Source: Candidatus Segatella papionis
Lineage (GTDB): Bacteria; Bacteroidota; Bacteroidia; Bacteroidales; Bacteroidaceae
DNA: 10,467 nt
NCBI GenBank assembly: GCA_002297965.1
Contig: DBLF01000127.1
Coordinates: 1 to 10,467 of the forward strand
Direction: 5' to 3'
Shown: positions 1-6,639 of the stretch, piece after piece
How the letters are laid out: every line of letters begins with the position of its first letter
Numbering within the stretch: the first letter of the stretch is position 1
Position numbers and translations under genes: made by a program
The notes under the pieces: generated by a model
What the model was told of the DNA's origin: nothing
Database searches by the model: none
What the model saw: only the letters and a program-made list of their open reading frames with translations

Positions 1-154
1 CAGCACCCTCCTGTCCACGGTTGTGCTGTTTCTCCATCATCAGATAGAGCTTGTTGAGTGCGTACATCCAAGTACCGTACTTCTGCTGGTAATACTCCAG
101 TGGCTTGAGCAATCTAATCATTGCCACGCCACATTCATGCTTCAATGGTTCCAT
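1..154 (-). CDS. purF: Amidophosphoribosyltransferase, N-terminal fragment (cut by window edge)
   Basis: Only the first 51 codons are present; the gene runs off the left edge. The product would make 5-phosphoribosylamine from PRPP and glutamine, the first committed step of purine synthesis, in the cytoplasm. The fragment starts MEPLKHECGVAMIRLL and ends near HNRGQEGA. Cys8 followed by Gly-Val fits the N-terminal nucleophile of a class II glutamine amidotransferase exposed after removal of a 7-residue propeptide, and RGQEGA matches the conserved PurF RGQ-(D/E)-x-A-G segment. The ATG at 154 is the natural start because it leaves the short propeptide expected before the Cys. It follows glmS, another class II amidotransferase, on the same strand, but a terminator and a repeat-bearing spacer lie between them. 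I see no TAnnTTTG promoter on this strand in the spacer. A glutamate synthase or asparagine synthetase also has such a Cys, but the surrounding residues fit the Bacteroidales PurF form better. Confidence 0.82.
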   Translation of the reverse strand, partial: MEPLKHECGVAMIRLLKPLEYYQQKYGTWMYALNKLYLMMEKQHNRGQEGA

Positions 155-205
155 CTCTCTATTATCCTTATCTTGTTTTAGTTAAATTTGAATATCTAGT
201 TATAA

Positions 206-229
206 GGAGTTAAGAAGTTATGGAGTTAT
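206..229. repeat. Three degenerate GGAGTTAA octamers, inverse of the 316-349 array
   Basis: Reads GGAGTTAA, GAAGTTAT, GGAGTTAT on the plus strand. These are the complement of the TTAACTCC units at 316-349, so the two blocks form an imperfect inverted repeat separated by about 86 bases. The spacer between them (230-315) has a GC-rich patch (around 230-250) and no gene. The whole block lies in the purF leader region on the minus strand. Function unknown. Confidence 0.6.
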
Positions 230-315
230 CGCTCCCTACGGTCGCTGAGGAGTCAAGACAACAGCTTTGACTATTTGAGATTTTTGGAATTAATACTGCC
301 ACAAAAGCATCTGTC

Positions 316-349
316 TTAACTCCTTTAACTCCTTAACTCCTTTAACTCC
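316..349. repeat. Perfect tandem duplication of a 17-bp TTAACTCC-based unit
   Basis: The unit TTAACTCCTTTAACTCC occurs twice back to back (316-332 and 333-349). Each copy is itself two TTAACTCC octamers separated by one T. Degenerate copies continue to about 376 (AAATATTCC, TATTACTCC, CTTGAACTC) and run up to the glmS terminator. The array sits between the glmS terminator and purF. It looks like a low-complexity intergenic repeat; whether it is dispersed in the genome cannot be told from one window. Confidence 0.75.
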
Positions 350-377
350 AAATATTCCTATTACTCCCTTGAACTCT

Positions 378-415
378 AAAAAAAAGGGAATCGTCAAGAA
401 ATGGCGAATCCCTTT
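378..415 (-). terminator. Rho-independent terminator after glmS
   Basis: On the minus strand, arms AAAGGGATTCG and CGATTCCCTTT (plus-strand 405-415 and 383-393) pair with a single T-T mismatch around an 11-base loop, and the transcript then enters a run of Us (plus-strand A tract 378-385). The hairpin begins 7 bases after the glmS stop, which ends the glmS transcript and separates it from purF. Confidence 0.88.
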
Positions 416-422
416 ATCAATA

Positions 423-2330
423 TCATTCAACGGTAACTGACTTCGCCAAGTTTCTTGGTTGGTCAACATCTTTTCCCTTACAAACAGCCACATGGTAAGC
501 CAATAGCTGCAAAGGAATGGTAGCCAATAATGGCTCCAAGCACTCCAATGTCTCAGGGAGTTCAATCACTTCGTCGGCAATCTTGGAAATAGTCTCATCG
601 CCCTTGCTAACAATAGCAATGACACGACCCTTGCGGGCTTTTATCTCCTGGATATTCGACAAAATCTTCTCATACATGAAGTTGTGGGTGGCAATGACAA
701 CCACTGGCATGTCGCTATCAATGAGAGCGATAGGACCATGCTTCATCTCGGCGGCAGGATACCCCTCCGCATGGATGTAGCTAATCTCCTTCAACTTCAA
801 CGCACCTTCCAAGGCCACTGGATACTGGAATCCACGACCTAGATAGATGAAATTGCGAGCGTACGTAAAGGTACGGCTCAAGTCGGCTATCATATTGTTG
901 AGCTTCAGCACTTCCTTCATCTTGGCAGGAATGTGCCAAAGCTGCTCAGTAATCTTCTGGTAATCAGAATCGCTGATAGTACCCTTCTCTGCACCAATGG
1001 CAAGCGCCAAGAGGATGAGAACGGTAACCTGACCGGTGAACGCCTTGGTAGAGGCAACACCAATCTCAGGGCCTACGTGAATATAGGTACCGGTATCAGT
1101 CTCACGAGCGATGCTCGAACCAATACTATTACAAATACCATAAATGAATGCGCCATTCTCCTTGGCAAGTTTGATGGCAGCCAAGGTGTCGGCAGTCTCA
1201 CCACTCTGAGAGATGGCAATGACAACGTCATCCTTCGTTACCACAGGATTGCGATAACGGAACTCGGAAGCATACTCCACTTCTACTGGCACACGACAGT
1301 AATTCTCTATCATCTGCTTGCCGATAAGACCGGCGTGCCAAGAGGTACCACAAGCCACGATGATGAATCGCTTGGCATTGAGGAGCTGCTGACGATGATC
1401 GGTGATAGAGCTGAGCACCACACCCATCTCCGTCTTTGTATTAGTAGTAGATTCGCCATCGTCGGTCATCACACGAGTTTCCACTGTGCGACTCACCACA
1501 CGACCACGCATACAGTTGCGCAAGCACTCAGGCTGTTCGAAGATTTCCTTCAACATGAAATGAGGGAAACCACCCTTCTCTATCTGACCGAGGTCGATGT
1601 CAACGGTCTGCACCTCTGGATTGAGCTTTACATTCTGGATATTCACCACCTGCAAAGGCTCGCCGAGACGCATCACAGCGATGTTACCATCCTCCAAGTA
1701 AACCACCTTGTCGGTATATTCGATGATAGGACTGGCATCGGAACCAAGGTAAAAGTCACCTTCCTTGCCGATACCAACAACGAGTGGACTCTGCTTGCGG
1801 GCAGCGATAATCTGGTTAGGATTGCGCTTGTCGAGGAGAGCGATAGCGTATGCCCCAATCACCTGACGAAGAGCCACCTGAACGGCAGTCAGGAGGTCGA
1901 TGTTCTTCTTGACCTGGATATACTCAATCAACTGAACGAGCACCTCAGTATCGGTATCACTCCTGAACTCAACGCCCTTGGCAATCAAGTTCTTCTTGAT
2001 GCTGGCATAGTTCTCGATGATACCATTATGGATGATGGCGAGGTTCTTGCTCGAAGAATAGTGAGGGTGAGCGTTTACAGCCGAAGGCTCGCCGTGTGTA
2101 GCCCAACGAGTATGGGCGATACCTACGGAACCCGAAATATCCTTGTCAGCGCAGTAGGCTTCCAAGTCAGCCACCTTGCCCTTTGTCTTATATACATTCA
2201 GGGAGCCATCCTTCTTGCTGATGAGAGCCACACCCGCAGAGTCGTATCCGCGGTACTCCAATCGCTTCAAGCCCTTGATGAGGGCAGGATAAGCTTCACC
2301 CTTACCTAAATATCCTACAATGCCACACAT
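423..2330 (-). CDS. glmS: Glutamine-fructose-6-phosphate aminotransferase (isomerizing)
   Basis: Makes glucosamine-6-phosphate from fructose-6-phosphate and glutamine, the entry to UDP-GlcNAc, peptidoglycan, LPS and capsule; cytoplasmic. The 635-residue protein starts MCGIVGYLG, so Cys2 becomes the N-terminal nucleophile after Met removal. The glutaminase domain (about 1-240) has RGYDSAG (28-34), THGEPS (78-83), HNGIIEN (101-107) and SDTDTE (124-129). Two SIS domains follow: ACGTSW (326-331) with SQSGET (374-379), then KLKEISYIHAE (512-522). By alignment with E. coli GlmS, Lys512, Glu515, His531 and Lys630 are the isomerase residues, and the C-terminus PRNLAKSVTVE is canonical. It is somewhat longer than the E. 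coli enzyme (609), largely from about 20 polar residues in the interdomain linker (about 280-302). It lies 46 bases after the polysaccharide export gene with no promoter box between, so the two are probably cotranscribed. No glmS ribozyme fits in that short gap. Confidence 0.97.
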   Translation of the reverse strand: MCGIVGYLGKGEAYPALIKGLKRLEYRGYDSAGVALISKKDGSLNVYKTKGKVADLEAYCADKDISGSVGIAHTRWATHGEPSAVNAHPHYSSSKNLAIIHNGIIENYASIKKNLIAKGVEFRSDTDTEVLVQLIEYIQVKKNIDLLTAVQVALRQVIGAYAIALLDKRNPNQIIAARKQSPLVVGIGKEGDFYLGSDASPIIEYTDKVVYLEDGNIAVMRLGEPLQVVNIQNVKLNPEVQTVDIDLGQIEKGGFPHFMLKEIFEQPECLRNCMRGRVVSRTVETRVMTDDGESTTNTKTEMGVVLSSITDHRQQLLNAKRFIIVACGTSWHAGLIGKQMIENYCRVPVEVEYASEFRYRNPVVTKDDVVIAISQSGETADTLAAIKLAKENGAFIYGICNSIGSSIARETDTGTYIHVGPEIGVASTKAFTGQVTVLILLALAIGAEKGTISDSDYQKITEQLWHIPAKMKEVLKLNNMIADLSRTFTYARNFIYLGRGFQYPVALEGALKLKEISYIHAEGYPAAEMKHGPIALIDSDMPVVVIATHNFMYEKILSNIQEIKARKGRVIAIVSKGDETISKIADEVIELPETLECLEPLLATIPLQLLAYHVAVCKGKDVDQPRNLAKSVTVE

Positions 2331-2376
2331 ATATTAATAGTTTATGGAATTTTTGTCTTGAAAACCAGTTAATTTA

Positions 2377-3177
2377 TTATCTCAAAATGTTAACTACCAA
2401 TGAAGCTATAGAGGTTAAAATACTCAATCCAGACATCACCAAAGTGGTAGAAGAACCAATGGCAGAGTTCTGAGCCTTTACCTTGTTAGGTTCAACGTAA
2501 AGGATATCATTCTGCTGAAGATAATAATATGGCGAATTGATAATATTGGCATCATTGAGATTCAAGCGATGTGTAGATTTCTGCCCTGTGGCATCTTCGC
2601 GAATCAAAAGCACATTCTCACGCTTACCATAAATGGTCAGGTCGCCAGCCTGCGCCAAAGCCTCAATAACACTCATTTTTTCCTGCGGCACAGAAATGAC
2701 GCTAGGTCTTGTCACTTCACCTGTCACAACTACACGATAACTTGCCATACGAACAGTTACAATTGGATTCTCGTCCTTTGCCAAATAAGGTTTTACCTTA
2801 TCTTTGATAAGAGACTCTGCCTGATTCTTTGTCAAGCCACCAACGTGCAAAATTCCTACCACAGGGAACTCGATATTTCCATTGTTATCTACCAAATAGC
2901 CCTGCAAGCTACCTTGCGAAGAAGATAACTGCCCGCTGGTACCAAGGGTATTAGATACTGCTAAGTTAAAGGGAAGAGCAGCCTTAGGATCAGTTGTGAT
3001 AACAGTAATGGTCAACTCGTCCTTAGGCATAATCTTTGCCTCATAAAGCATCTTAGAAGCCGCATAACTGATAGAATCTGCATTTTGGAAATAAGCTACG
3101 TTCTTGGTGCTTCCGCAACTGCCAAGCATCAAGACCATTGTCAAAGCGACAAGCGCTGAATAAATGATTTTTTTCAT
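2377..3177 (-). CDS. Wza-type polysaccharide export outer-membrane lipoprotein
   Basis: Probable outer-membrane channel protein for export of capsular or exopolysaccharide (BexD/CtrA/VexA/Wza family), 266 residues. The N-terminus MKKIIYSALVALTMVLMLGSC is a lipoprotein signal with lipobox LGSC, Cys21 being the lipidated residue. The poly-export domain spans about 45-145 (starting near KIMPKDELTITVITTDP). An SLBB domain follows from about 149 (VVVTGEVTRPSVISV), and YYYLQQNDILYVEPNK (217-232) is typical of the family. A hydrophobic helix at about 244-264 resembles the membrane-spanning C-terminal helix of Wza. I start at the ATG at 3177; the longer reading from TTG at 3186 adds three residues ahead of a perfect signal peptide. 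Transcribed from the palindromic promoter at 3206-3250 with a leader of about 25 bases. The usual partner, a Wzc-like chain-length tyrosine kinase, is not adjacent; the downstream gene is glmS. Confidence 0.9.
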   Translation of the reverse strand: MKKIIYSALVALTMVLMLGSCGSTKNVAYFQNADSISYAASKMLYEAKIMPKDELTITVITTDPKAALPFNLAVSNTLGTSGQLSSSQGSLQGYLVDNNGNIEFPVVGILHVGGLTKNQAESLIKDKVKPYLAKDENPIVTVRMASYRVVVTGEVTRPSVISVPQEKMSVIEALAQAGDLTIYGKRENVLLIREDATGQKSTHRLNLNDANIINSPYYYLQQNDILYVEPNKVKAQNSAIGSSTTLVMSGLSILTSIASLVVNILR

Positions 3178-3205
3178 TATCAACAAATTTCGTTTTTAAA
3201 TATCG

Positions 3206-3250
3206 GTGCAAAATTACAGCATTTTTTTGAATGCTGCAAATATTTTGCAC
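3206..3250 (-). promoter_or_regulatory. Promoter of the polysaccharide export gene, embedded in a long inverted repeat
   Basis: On the minus strand a -33 TTTG (plus 3237-3240) lies 20 bases from a -7 TAATTTTG (plus 3209-3216), matching the Bacteroidota sigma-ABfr consensus. The 20-base spacer is itself a perfect hairpin: CAGCATT, CAAAAA, AATGCTG. The symmetry continues outward to GTGCAAAATA on one side and TTTTGCAC on the other, with one mismatch and a 3-base gap, giving a 45-base palindrome. It could be an operator, and as RNA it could help end the pyk transcript, whose stop codon is 45 bases upstream. No other terminator is visible for pyk. Confidence 0.8.
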
Positions 3251-3294
3251 CAATAATTACTTAAACGTACATTTTTTCTTGAAATTACAGCTTT

Positions 3295-4749
3295 TTACTT
3301 ATCCTCAATACCATTTGAAGGTAAATTAAAGCTATAACTGTTGTCGAAAATCTTCTTTACCTTGTTTATTTCTACGAAGGTTGTTCCTCCACCCTCTCCA
3401 AAGCTACCACTCAAGTAAGCGATTTTGTCCTCCTCTTGCAAATAGCCTTTTTGACGAAGCATACGTACCGCTGCGGTAAACATAGCCTTGGTGGAAACTT
3501 GGTCTTTCTGGTGAATTGGAATGATACCATAGCTCAAGTTCAACCATCGCTGGAGCTTTTCCTTATAACAGATGGCAAGAACAGGGTTTGGACCACGGAA
3601 AGCAGCCAAATCACGAGCAGTCTGTCCCGTCTCACCATCAGTGATAATTCCTGCCACGCCCAGCTTCTTGGTCGCCTCAATAGCCGCATGAGCCAAGAAT
3701 AACTTCTGATCCATCTTGCCATCCTCCATAGGGTCAATATCATTGAGAGGTGACTTGTCTTTCTCTGCCTGCTCTGCGATACGCGCCATAGTCTGCACAG
3801 CCTCCACTGGGTATTTGCCACTGGCCGTCTCGCCAGAAAGCATCAAGGCATCCGTGCGATAGAAGATGGCATTGGCAATATCTGTTACCTCGGCACGCGT
3901 AGGACGAGGGTTCTTAATCATTGTATGAAGCATCTGGGTTGCCACAATTACAGGCTTCTGTGCCTTCACGCACTTAGCTATGATACGACGCTGAATTCCT
4001 GGTATTTTCTCTATAGGGACCTCTATGCCCAAATCACCACGAGCAATCATAATGCCATAGCAGGCATCTATAATTTCATCGATGTTATCTACACCTTCTT
4101 GATTTTCAATCTTTGAGATTATCTTGATGTCACTATTGTGGGCATCGAGAATATCCTGCACAGCCTTTACATCAGCTGCACTACGAACGAAGGAGTGAGC
4201 GATAAAGTCTATGTCTAGTTCGATAGCCAGTTCGATATTTCTACGGTCTTTAGCTGTAAGGGCTGGCAGGTCAATATGCTCGCCTGGCACATTCACACTC
4301 TTATGGGCACCGAGCATACCTTCGTTTTGGACCTCAGCCACGAGCATAGGCCCCTGCACCTCCATAACCTTCATATCCAACTCACCATCATCAAACAAGA
4401 TGTCATCGCCAACCTTTACATCGGCTGCGATGTCTGGATAGCTCAAATTCACGATGTCATGAGTAGAATCCATTTCGGGGCGACCGAAAATCTTCACCAC
4501 ATCACCTATATTATAATGTATTGGCTCTTTCACATCAGTGGTACGCACCTCAGGTCCCTTGGTATCAATCATAATTCCAATGTGTGGAGACACGGCTCTC
4601 ACATTTTTCACAATCGTGCGAATACCTTCCTCGGTGGCATGAGCTGTATTCATGCGAACTACGTTCATTCCTGCGAAGAACAGTTTACGGATGAAATCCT
4701 GATCGCATCTACGATCACTGATGGAAGCGACAATCTTTGTTTGTTTCAT
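3295..4749 (-). CDS. pyk: Pyruvate kinase
   Basis: Converts phosphoenolpyruvate and ADP to pyruvate and ATP, the last step of glycolysis; cytoplasmic, usually tetrameric. The 484-residue protein has the full barrel: RMNTAH (32-37), DTKGPEVRT (62-70), a B domain (about 73-160), SKIENQEG (212-219) with the phosphoryl-transfer Lys213 and metal ligand Glu215, MIARGDLGIEVP (234-245) with metal ligand Asp239, and the signature around TQMLHTMIKNPRPTRAE (271-287) to SGETASGKYP. The C-terminal domain (about 345-475) is complete. Glu67 in DTKGPE corresponds to rabbit Glu117, a marker of K+-dependent enzymes, while the Ser that also binds K+ in the RxNxSH motif is Ala36 here. The ATG at 4749 directly precedes KQTKIVASIS, as expected. 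Its promoter box is at 4805-4812, and no partner gene appears to share the transcript. Confidence 0.96.
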   Translation of the reverse strand: MKQTKIVASISDRRCDQDFIRKLFFAGMNVVRMNTAHATEEGIRTIVKNVRAVSPHIGIMIDTKGPEVRTTDVKEPIHYNIGDVVKIFGRPEMDSTHDIVNLSYPDIAADVKVGDDILFDDGELDMKVMEVQGPMLVAEVQNEGMLGAHKSVNVPGEHIDLPALTAKDRRNIELAIELDIDFIAHSFVRSAADVKAVQDILDAHNSDIKIISKIENQEGVDNIDEIIDACYGIMIARGDLGIEVPIEKIPGIQRRIIAKCVKAQKPVIVATQMLHTMIKNPRPTRAEVTDIANAIFYRTDALMLSGETASGKYPVEAVQTMARIAEQAEKDKSPLNDIDPMEDGKMDQKLFLAHAAIEATKKLGVAGIITDGETGQTARDLAAFRGPNPVLAICYKEKLQRWLNLSYGIIPIHQKDQVSTKAMFTAAVRMLRQKGYLQEEDKIAYLSGSFGEGGGTTFVEINKVKKIFDNSYSFNLPSNGIEDK

Positions 4750-4804
4750 ATCTGTATTTACCTTATTGAATTATCAATGTTTTTATCTTTTTCCAATTTT
4801 TGTG

Positions 4805-4812
4805 CAAAGATA
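4805..4812 (-). promoter_or_regulatory. Promoter -7 box of pyk
   Basis: Minus strand reads TATCTTTGCAC, a perfect TAnnTTTG with the GCAC tail shared by the other promoters in this window. A start site a few bases downstream would give a leader of roughly 50 bases. No TTTG is found at the expected -33 spacing of 19-21 bases, so this may be a promoter driven mainly by its -7 element. Confidence 0.65.
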
Positions 4813-4871
4813 CAAAGAAAATCTGAAATAGGCTCCATCTGAATTATAAAATATATATAAAATAACGAGAT

Positions 4872-4888
4872 ACTTTCAGTTTGAAAGT
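4872..4888. repeat. Short perfect inverted repeat upstream of pyk
   Basis: ACTTTCA, GTT, TGAAAGT: 7-bp arms around 3 bases, about 60 bases upstream of the pyk -7 box. It lacks a following T tract on either strand, so it is not a classical terminator. It might be a binding site or chance in AT-rich DNA. Confidence 0.4.
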
Positions 4889-4900
4889 GGTTTGCCCCAA

Positions 4901-4948
4901 GAAAACAAAACATCTAGCTTCGCCAGTTAAAGTCACAAAGCTAGATGT
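4901..4948 (-). terminator. Terminator after the TPM-lemA unit
   Basis: Perfect 11-bp arms ACATCTAGCTT (4910-4920) and AAGCTAGATGT (4938-4948) enclose a 17-base loop. On the minus strand the hairpin is followed by the U-rich TTTGTTTTC, and it begins 50 bases after the lemA stop. On the plus strand no T tract follows, so it acts for lemA. The loop is longer than usual for an intrinsic terminator. Confidence 0.75.
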
Positions 4949-4998
4949 CACTTAAAAAATCGGTATTTGCTTCGCCAAAATCACCTAGAAAACAAAGA

Positions 4999-5613
4999 CT
5001 AAATATCTAAGTCTGGAGCTTTCTCCGCTCCAACAGCCGCCTCAAACTTCGGCATAGGTTGGAAATTGAAAAGCCTTGCCACAATAGCAGCCGGCATAGT
5101 TCTCACCTCCACATTGTAAGCCTGTACGGCATCATTATACTTACGACGAGCCTCACCAATTCGGTTTTCCGTTCCCTCCTCTTGGATTTGCAAAGACTTA
5201 AAGTTTTCGCTAGCCTTCAGCTCAGGATACTTCTCGGCTACCACCATCAACTTGGAGAAAGCATTAGCCAATTCCCCTTGAGCAGCAGCATACTGCTTCA
5301 TATTAGCCTCTGTCAGATTGTCCACATTCAACTTTACTTGTCCCACGGATGCACGAGCCTTTGCTACTTCCTCAAAAGTTTCCTTTTCATGTTTAGCGTA
5401 AGCCTTCACTATTTTCGCTAACTGCGGCATCATGTCGGCACGGCGCTGATACTGAGTCTGCAAATTAGACAACTCCGTCGTCGCATCTTCTTGATACTTC
5501 ACGAACTCATTGTAACATCCCATAGGATACAAAACTAACCATGCCAAAACAGCACAAATGGCCAACGGAATGATTATCTTCTTGTTTCTTTTAAAATCTT
5601 GTTTCAAATTCAT
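4999..5613 (-). CDS. lemA: LemA family membrane protein
   Basis: LemA-family protein of 204 residues; molecular role not firmly known, generally membrane-anchored with a long helical bundle facing the outside. The N-terminus has basic residues (KRNKK) followed by one hydrophobic segment at about 13-31 (IIIPLAICAVLAWLVLYP). The family core follows: GCYNEFVKYQEDA (32-44), YQRRADMMPQL (55-65), VKAYAKHEKETFEEVAKARA (69-88), then the C-terminal FNFQPMPKFEAAVGAEKAP, which matches the usual LemA ending. The ATG at 5613 places the membrane segment at the normal position. It follows the TPM gene by 94 bases on the same strand; no exact promoter box is seen in the gap, so cotranscription is likely, though the 5670-5687 palindrome could allow separate control. 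LemA and TPM proteins are frequent neighbours in bacteria. Confidence 0.93.
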   Translation of the reverse strand: MNLKQDFKRNKKIIIPLAICAVLAWLVLYPMGCYNEFVKYQEDATTELSNLQTQYQRRADMMPQLAKIVKAYAKHEKETFEEVAKARASVGQVKLNVDNLTEANMKQYAAAQGELANAFSKLMVVAEKYPELKASENFKSLQIQEEGTENRIGEARRKYNDAVQAYNVEVRTMPAAIVARLFNFQPMPKFEAAVGAEKAPDLDI

Positions 5614-5669
5614 ACCTTATTTATTTATAATAAAACCTAATTACATTTATACCAAATAGTTACTAGAAA

Positions 5670-5687
5670 TATTTTACGAGTAAAATA
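5670..5687. repeat. Perfect palindrome between the TPM gene and lemA
   Basis: TATTTTAC, GA, GTAAAATA on the plus strand: 8-bp arms around 2 bases, 56 bases upstream of the lemA ATG. The tight symmetry suggests a possible dimeric-regulator site. The composition is AT-rich, so chance cannot be excluded. Confidence 0.45.
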
Positions 5688-5707
5688 GATACAAAGTCAT
5701 TATGTCA

Positions 5708-6550
5708 CTACCATCCTCCACCAGCGCCACCGCCACTGAATGTGCCACCTCCAAACGAGCCACCAGAGAAACCTCCGCCAAAAGAATTAGCTCCACCAGA
5801 GAAACCGCCACCACCCATAAAGAAGGGAGGCATCCAATCATCATCGTTGTTCCTATTACGAGACTGCCCTCTCCGTTTGCTTTTCGGTCGAGGCTTCACA
5901 ATTCCCATTTGCTCCAGTACATATCGAATAAGATAGTACAAAGGAATCCCAAAGATGACCAAAAGCAAGATGATGACGAGCCCCCAGTCTTCTTCACCAT
6001 TTACGGTTCCTTCATCGACATCAGCAATTCCAGTGCGTCCACTTTTCACCTTATTATATATAGCACGGCTCACTGAGACCACAGCTTCGCCTGGATTACC
6101 CTCACGCATATTTTTCACGATACAAGCCCTGGCGATGTCATCACAATCCACATCGGTCAACTCCCCTTCCAAGCCACTACCTGGTGCGATGAAATACTTA
6201 TGGTCTTCCACAGCAACAACAACAACCAAGCCCCTACGGCTTTTCTTGTACCCAATGCCATACTTGTTACCCAGATCCTGAGCCATGCGAAAAGCATCCT
6301 GATTATCCACCTTACCGACAATGACAAGCACATTTTGGACACCACACTCCAACTTTAATTTTTGCAAGTAATAGTTGGCTGAATCTTTCTGAACCCTATC
6401 AACATACCCGTCAGGGTCGGAAACATACTGCGTAGAATCCTGAAGGAAAGGAATCGGCACATTTTGCGCCGTCCACTCCTTATAGGCAAACAGTGGTAAC
6501 ACACTGTAAGCCATTCCAATTATCAGCAAAAAATATCTCTTAAACACCAT
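5708..6550 (-). CDS. TPM-domain (Psb32/YgcG-like) membrane protein with glycine-rich tail
   Basis: 280 residues. An N-terminal signal (about 1-22, MVFKRYFLLIIGMAYSVLPLFA) leads to an extracytoplasmic TPM domain (about 43-170) with DPDGYVDRVQKDSANYYL, VLVIVGKVDNQDAF, YGIGYKKSRRGLVVVVAVEDHKYFI and APGSGLEGELTDVDCDDI. A membrane helix (about 190-212, WGLVIILLLVIFGIPLYYL) follows, then a basic cytoplasmic stretch (PRPKSKRRG) and a Gly/Ser/Phe tail from about 245 ending GGGAGGGW. TPM domains are reported to act in photosystem II repair in plants and as acid phosphatase-like folds; the bacterial role is unclear, probably envelope-related with LemA. I start at the ATG at 6550: the in-frame TTG at 6571 lies inside the promoter -7 box and so cannot be in the transcript. 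The tail length may vary between strains because of the repetitive Gly codons. Confidence 0.9.
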   Translation of the reverse strand: MVFKRYFLLIIGMAYSVLPLFAYKEWTAQNVPIPFLQDSTQYVSDPDGYVDRVQKDSANYYLQKLKLECGVQNVLVIVGKVDNQDAFRMAQDLGNKYGIGYKKSRRGLVVVVAVEDHKYFIAPGSGLEGELTDVDCDDIARACIVKNMREGNPGEAVVSVSRAIYNKVKSGRTGIADVDEGTVNGEEDWGLVIILLLVIFGIPLYYLIRYVLEQMGIVKPRPKSKRRGQSRNRNNDDDWMPPFFMGGGGFSGGANSFGGGFSGGSFGGGTFSGGGAGGGW

Positions 6551-6568
6551 TATTTTCCTATTTTGGTG

Positions 6569-6600
6569 CAAAAATACGGAATAAAAACCTAATATGCAAA
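6569..6600 (-). promoter_or_regulatory. Promoter of the TPM-lemA unit
   Basis: Minus strand: -33 TTTG (plus 6597-6600), 20-base spacer, -7 TATTTTTG followed by CAC (plus 6569-6576). The match to TTTG-N20-TAnnTTTG is perfect. The leader to the ATG at 6550 would be only about 12 bases, which rules out the upstream TTG start. It is divergent from the HU promoter about 40 bases away. Confidence 0.85.
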
Positions 6601-6639
6601 TACTTAGAGCACTTTTTTTGAAAAAAAAACCTTAACTAT

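Noticed and set aside
183..190. TAAATTTG promoter-like box on the plus strand
   Set aside because: It matches TAnnTTTG but has no -33 TTTG and no plus-strand gene follows before the antisense glmS, so it is likely chance in AT-rich DNA.
933..2309. Long 458-codon open frame on the plus strand, opposite glmS
   Set aside because: It lies entirely antisense to an unmistakable glmS, has no family motifs and no promoter or hydrophobic pattern; it is a codon-bias shadow.
2331..2376. glmS ribozyme/riboswitch upstream of glmS
   Set aside because: The 46-base AT-rich gap is too short and lacks the conserved core.
3241..3251. TATTTTGCACC on the plus strand as a divergent promoter
   Set aside because: It has only one base between TA and TTTG instead of two, no correctly spaced -33 box, and would transcribe antisense to pyk. 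It is explained as the other arm of the palindrome.
4276..4842. 188-codon open frame on the plus strand, opposite the pyk 5' half
   Set aside because: Antisense to clear pyruvate kinase motifs, runs across the pyk promoter, and contains no recognisable domain.
6571..6571. TTG start codon for the TPM protein, adding seven residues
   Set aside because: The TTG lies inside the -7 promoter box, and the following ATG at 6550 directly gives a proper signal peptide.
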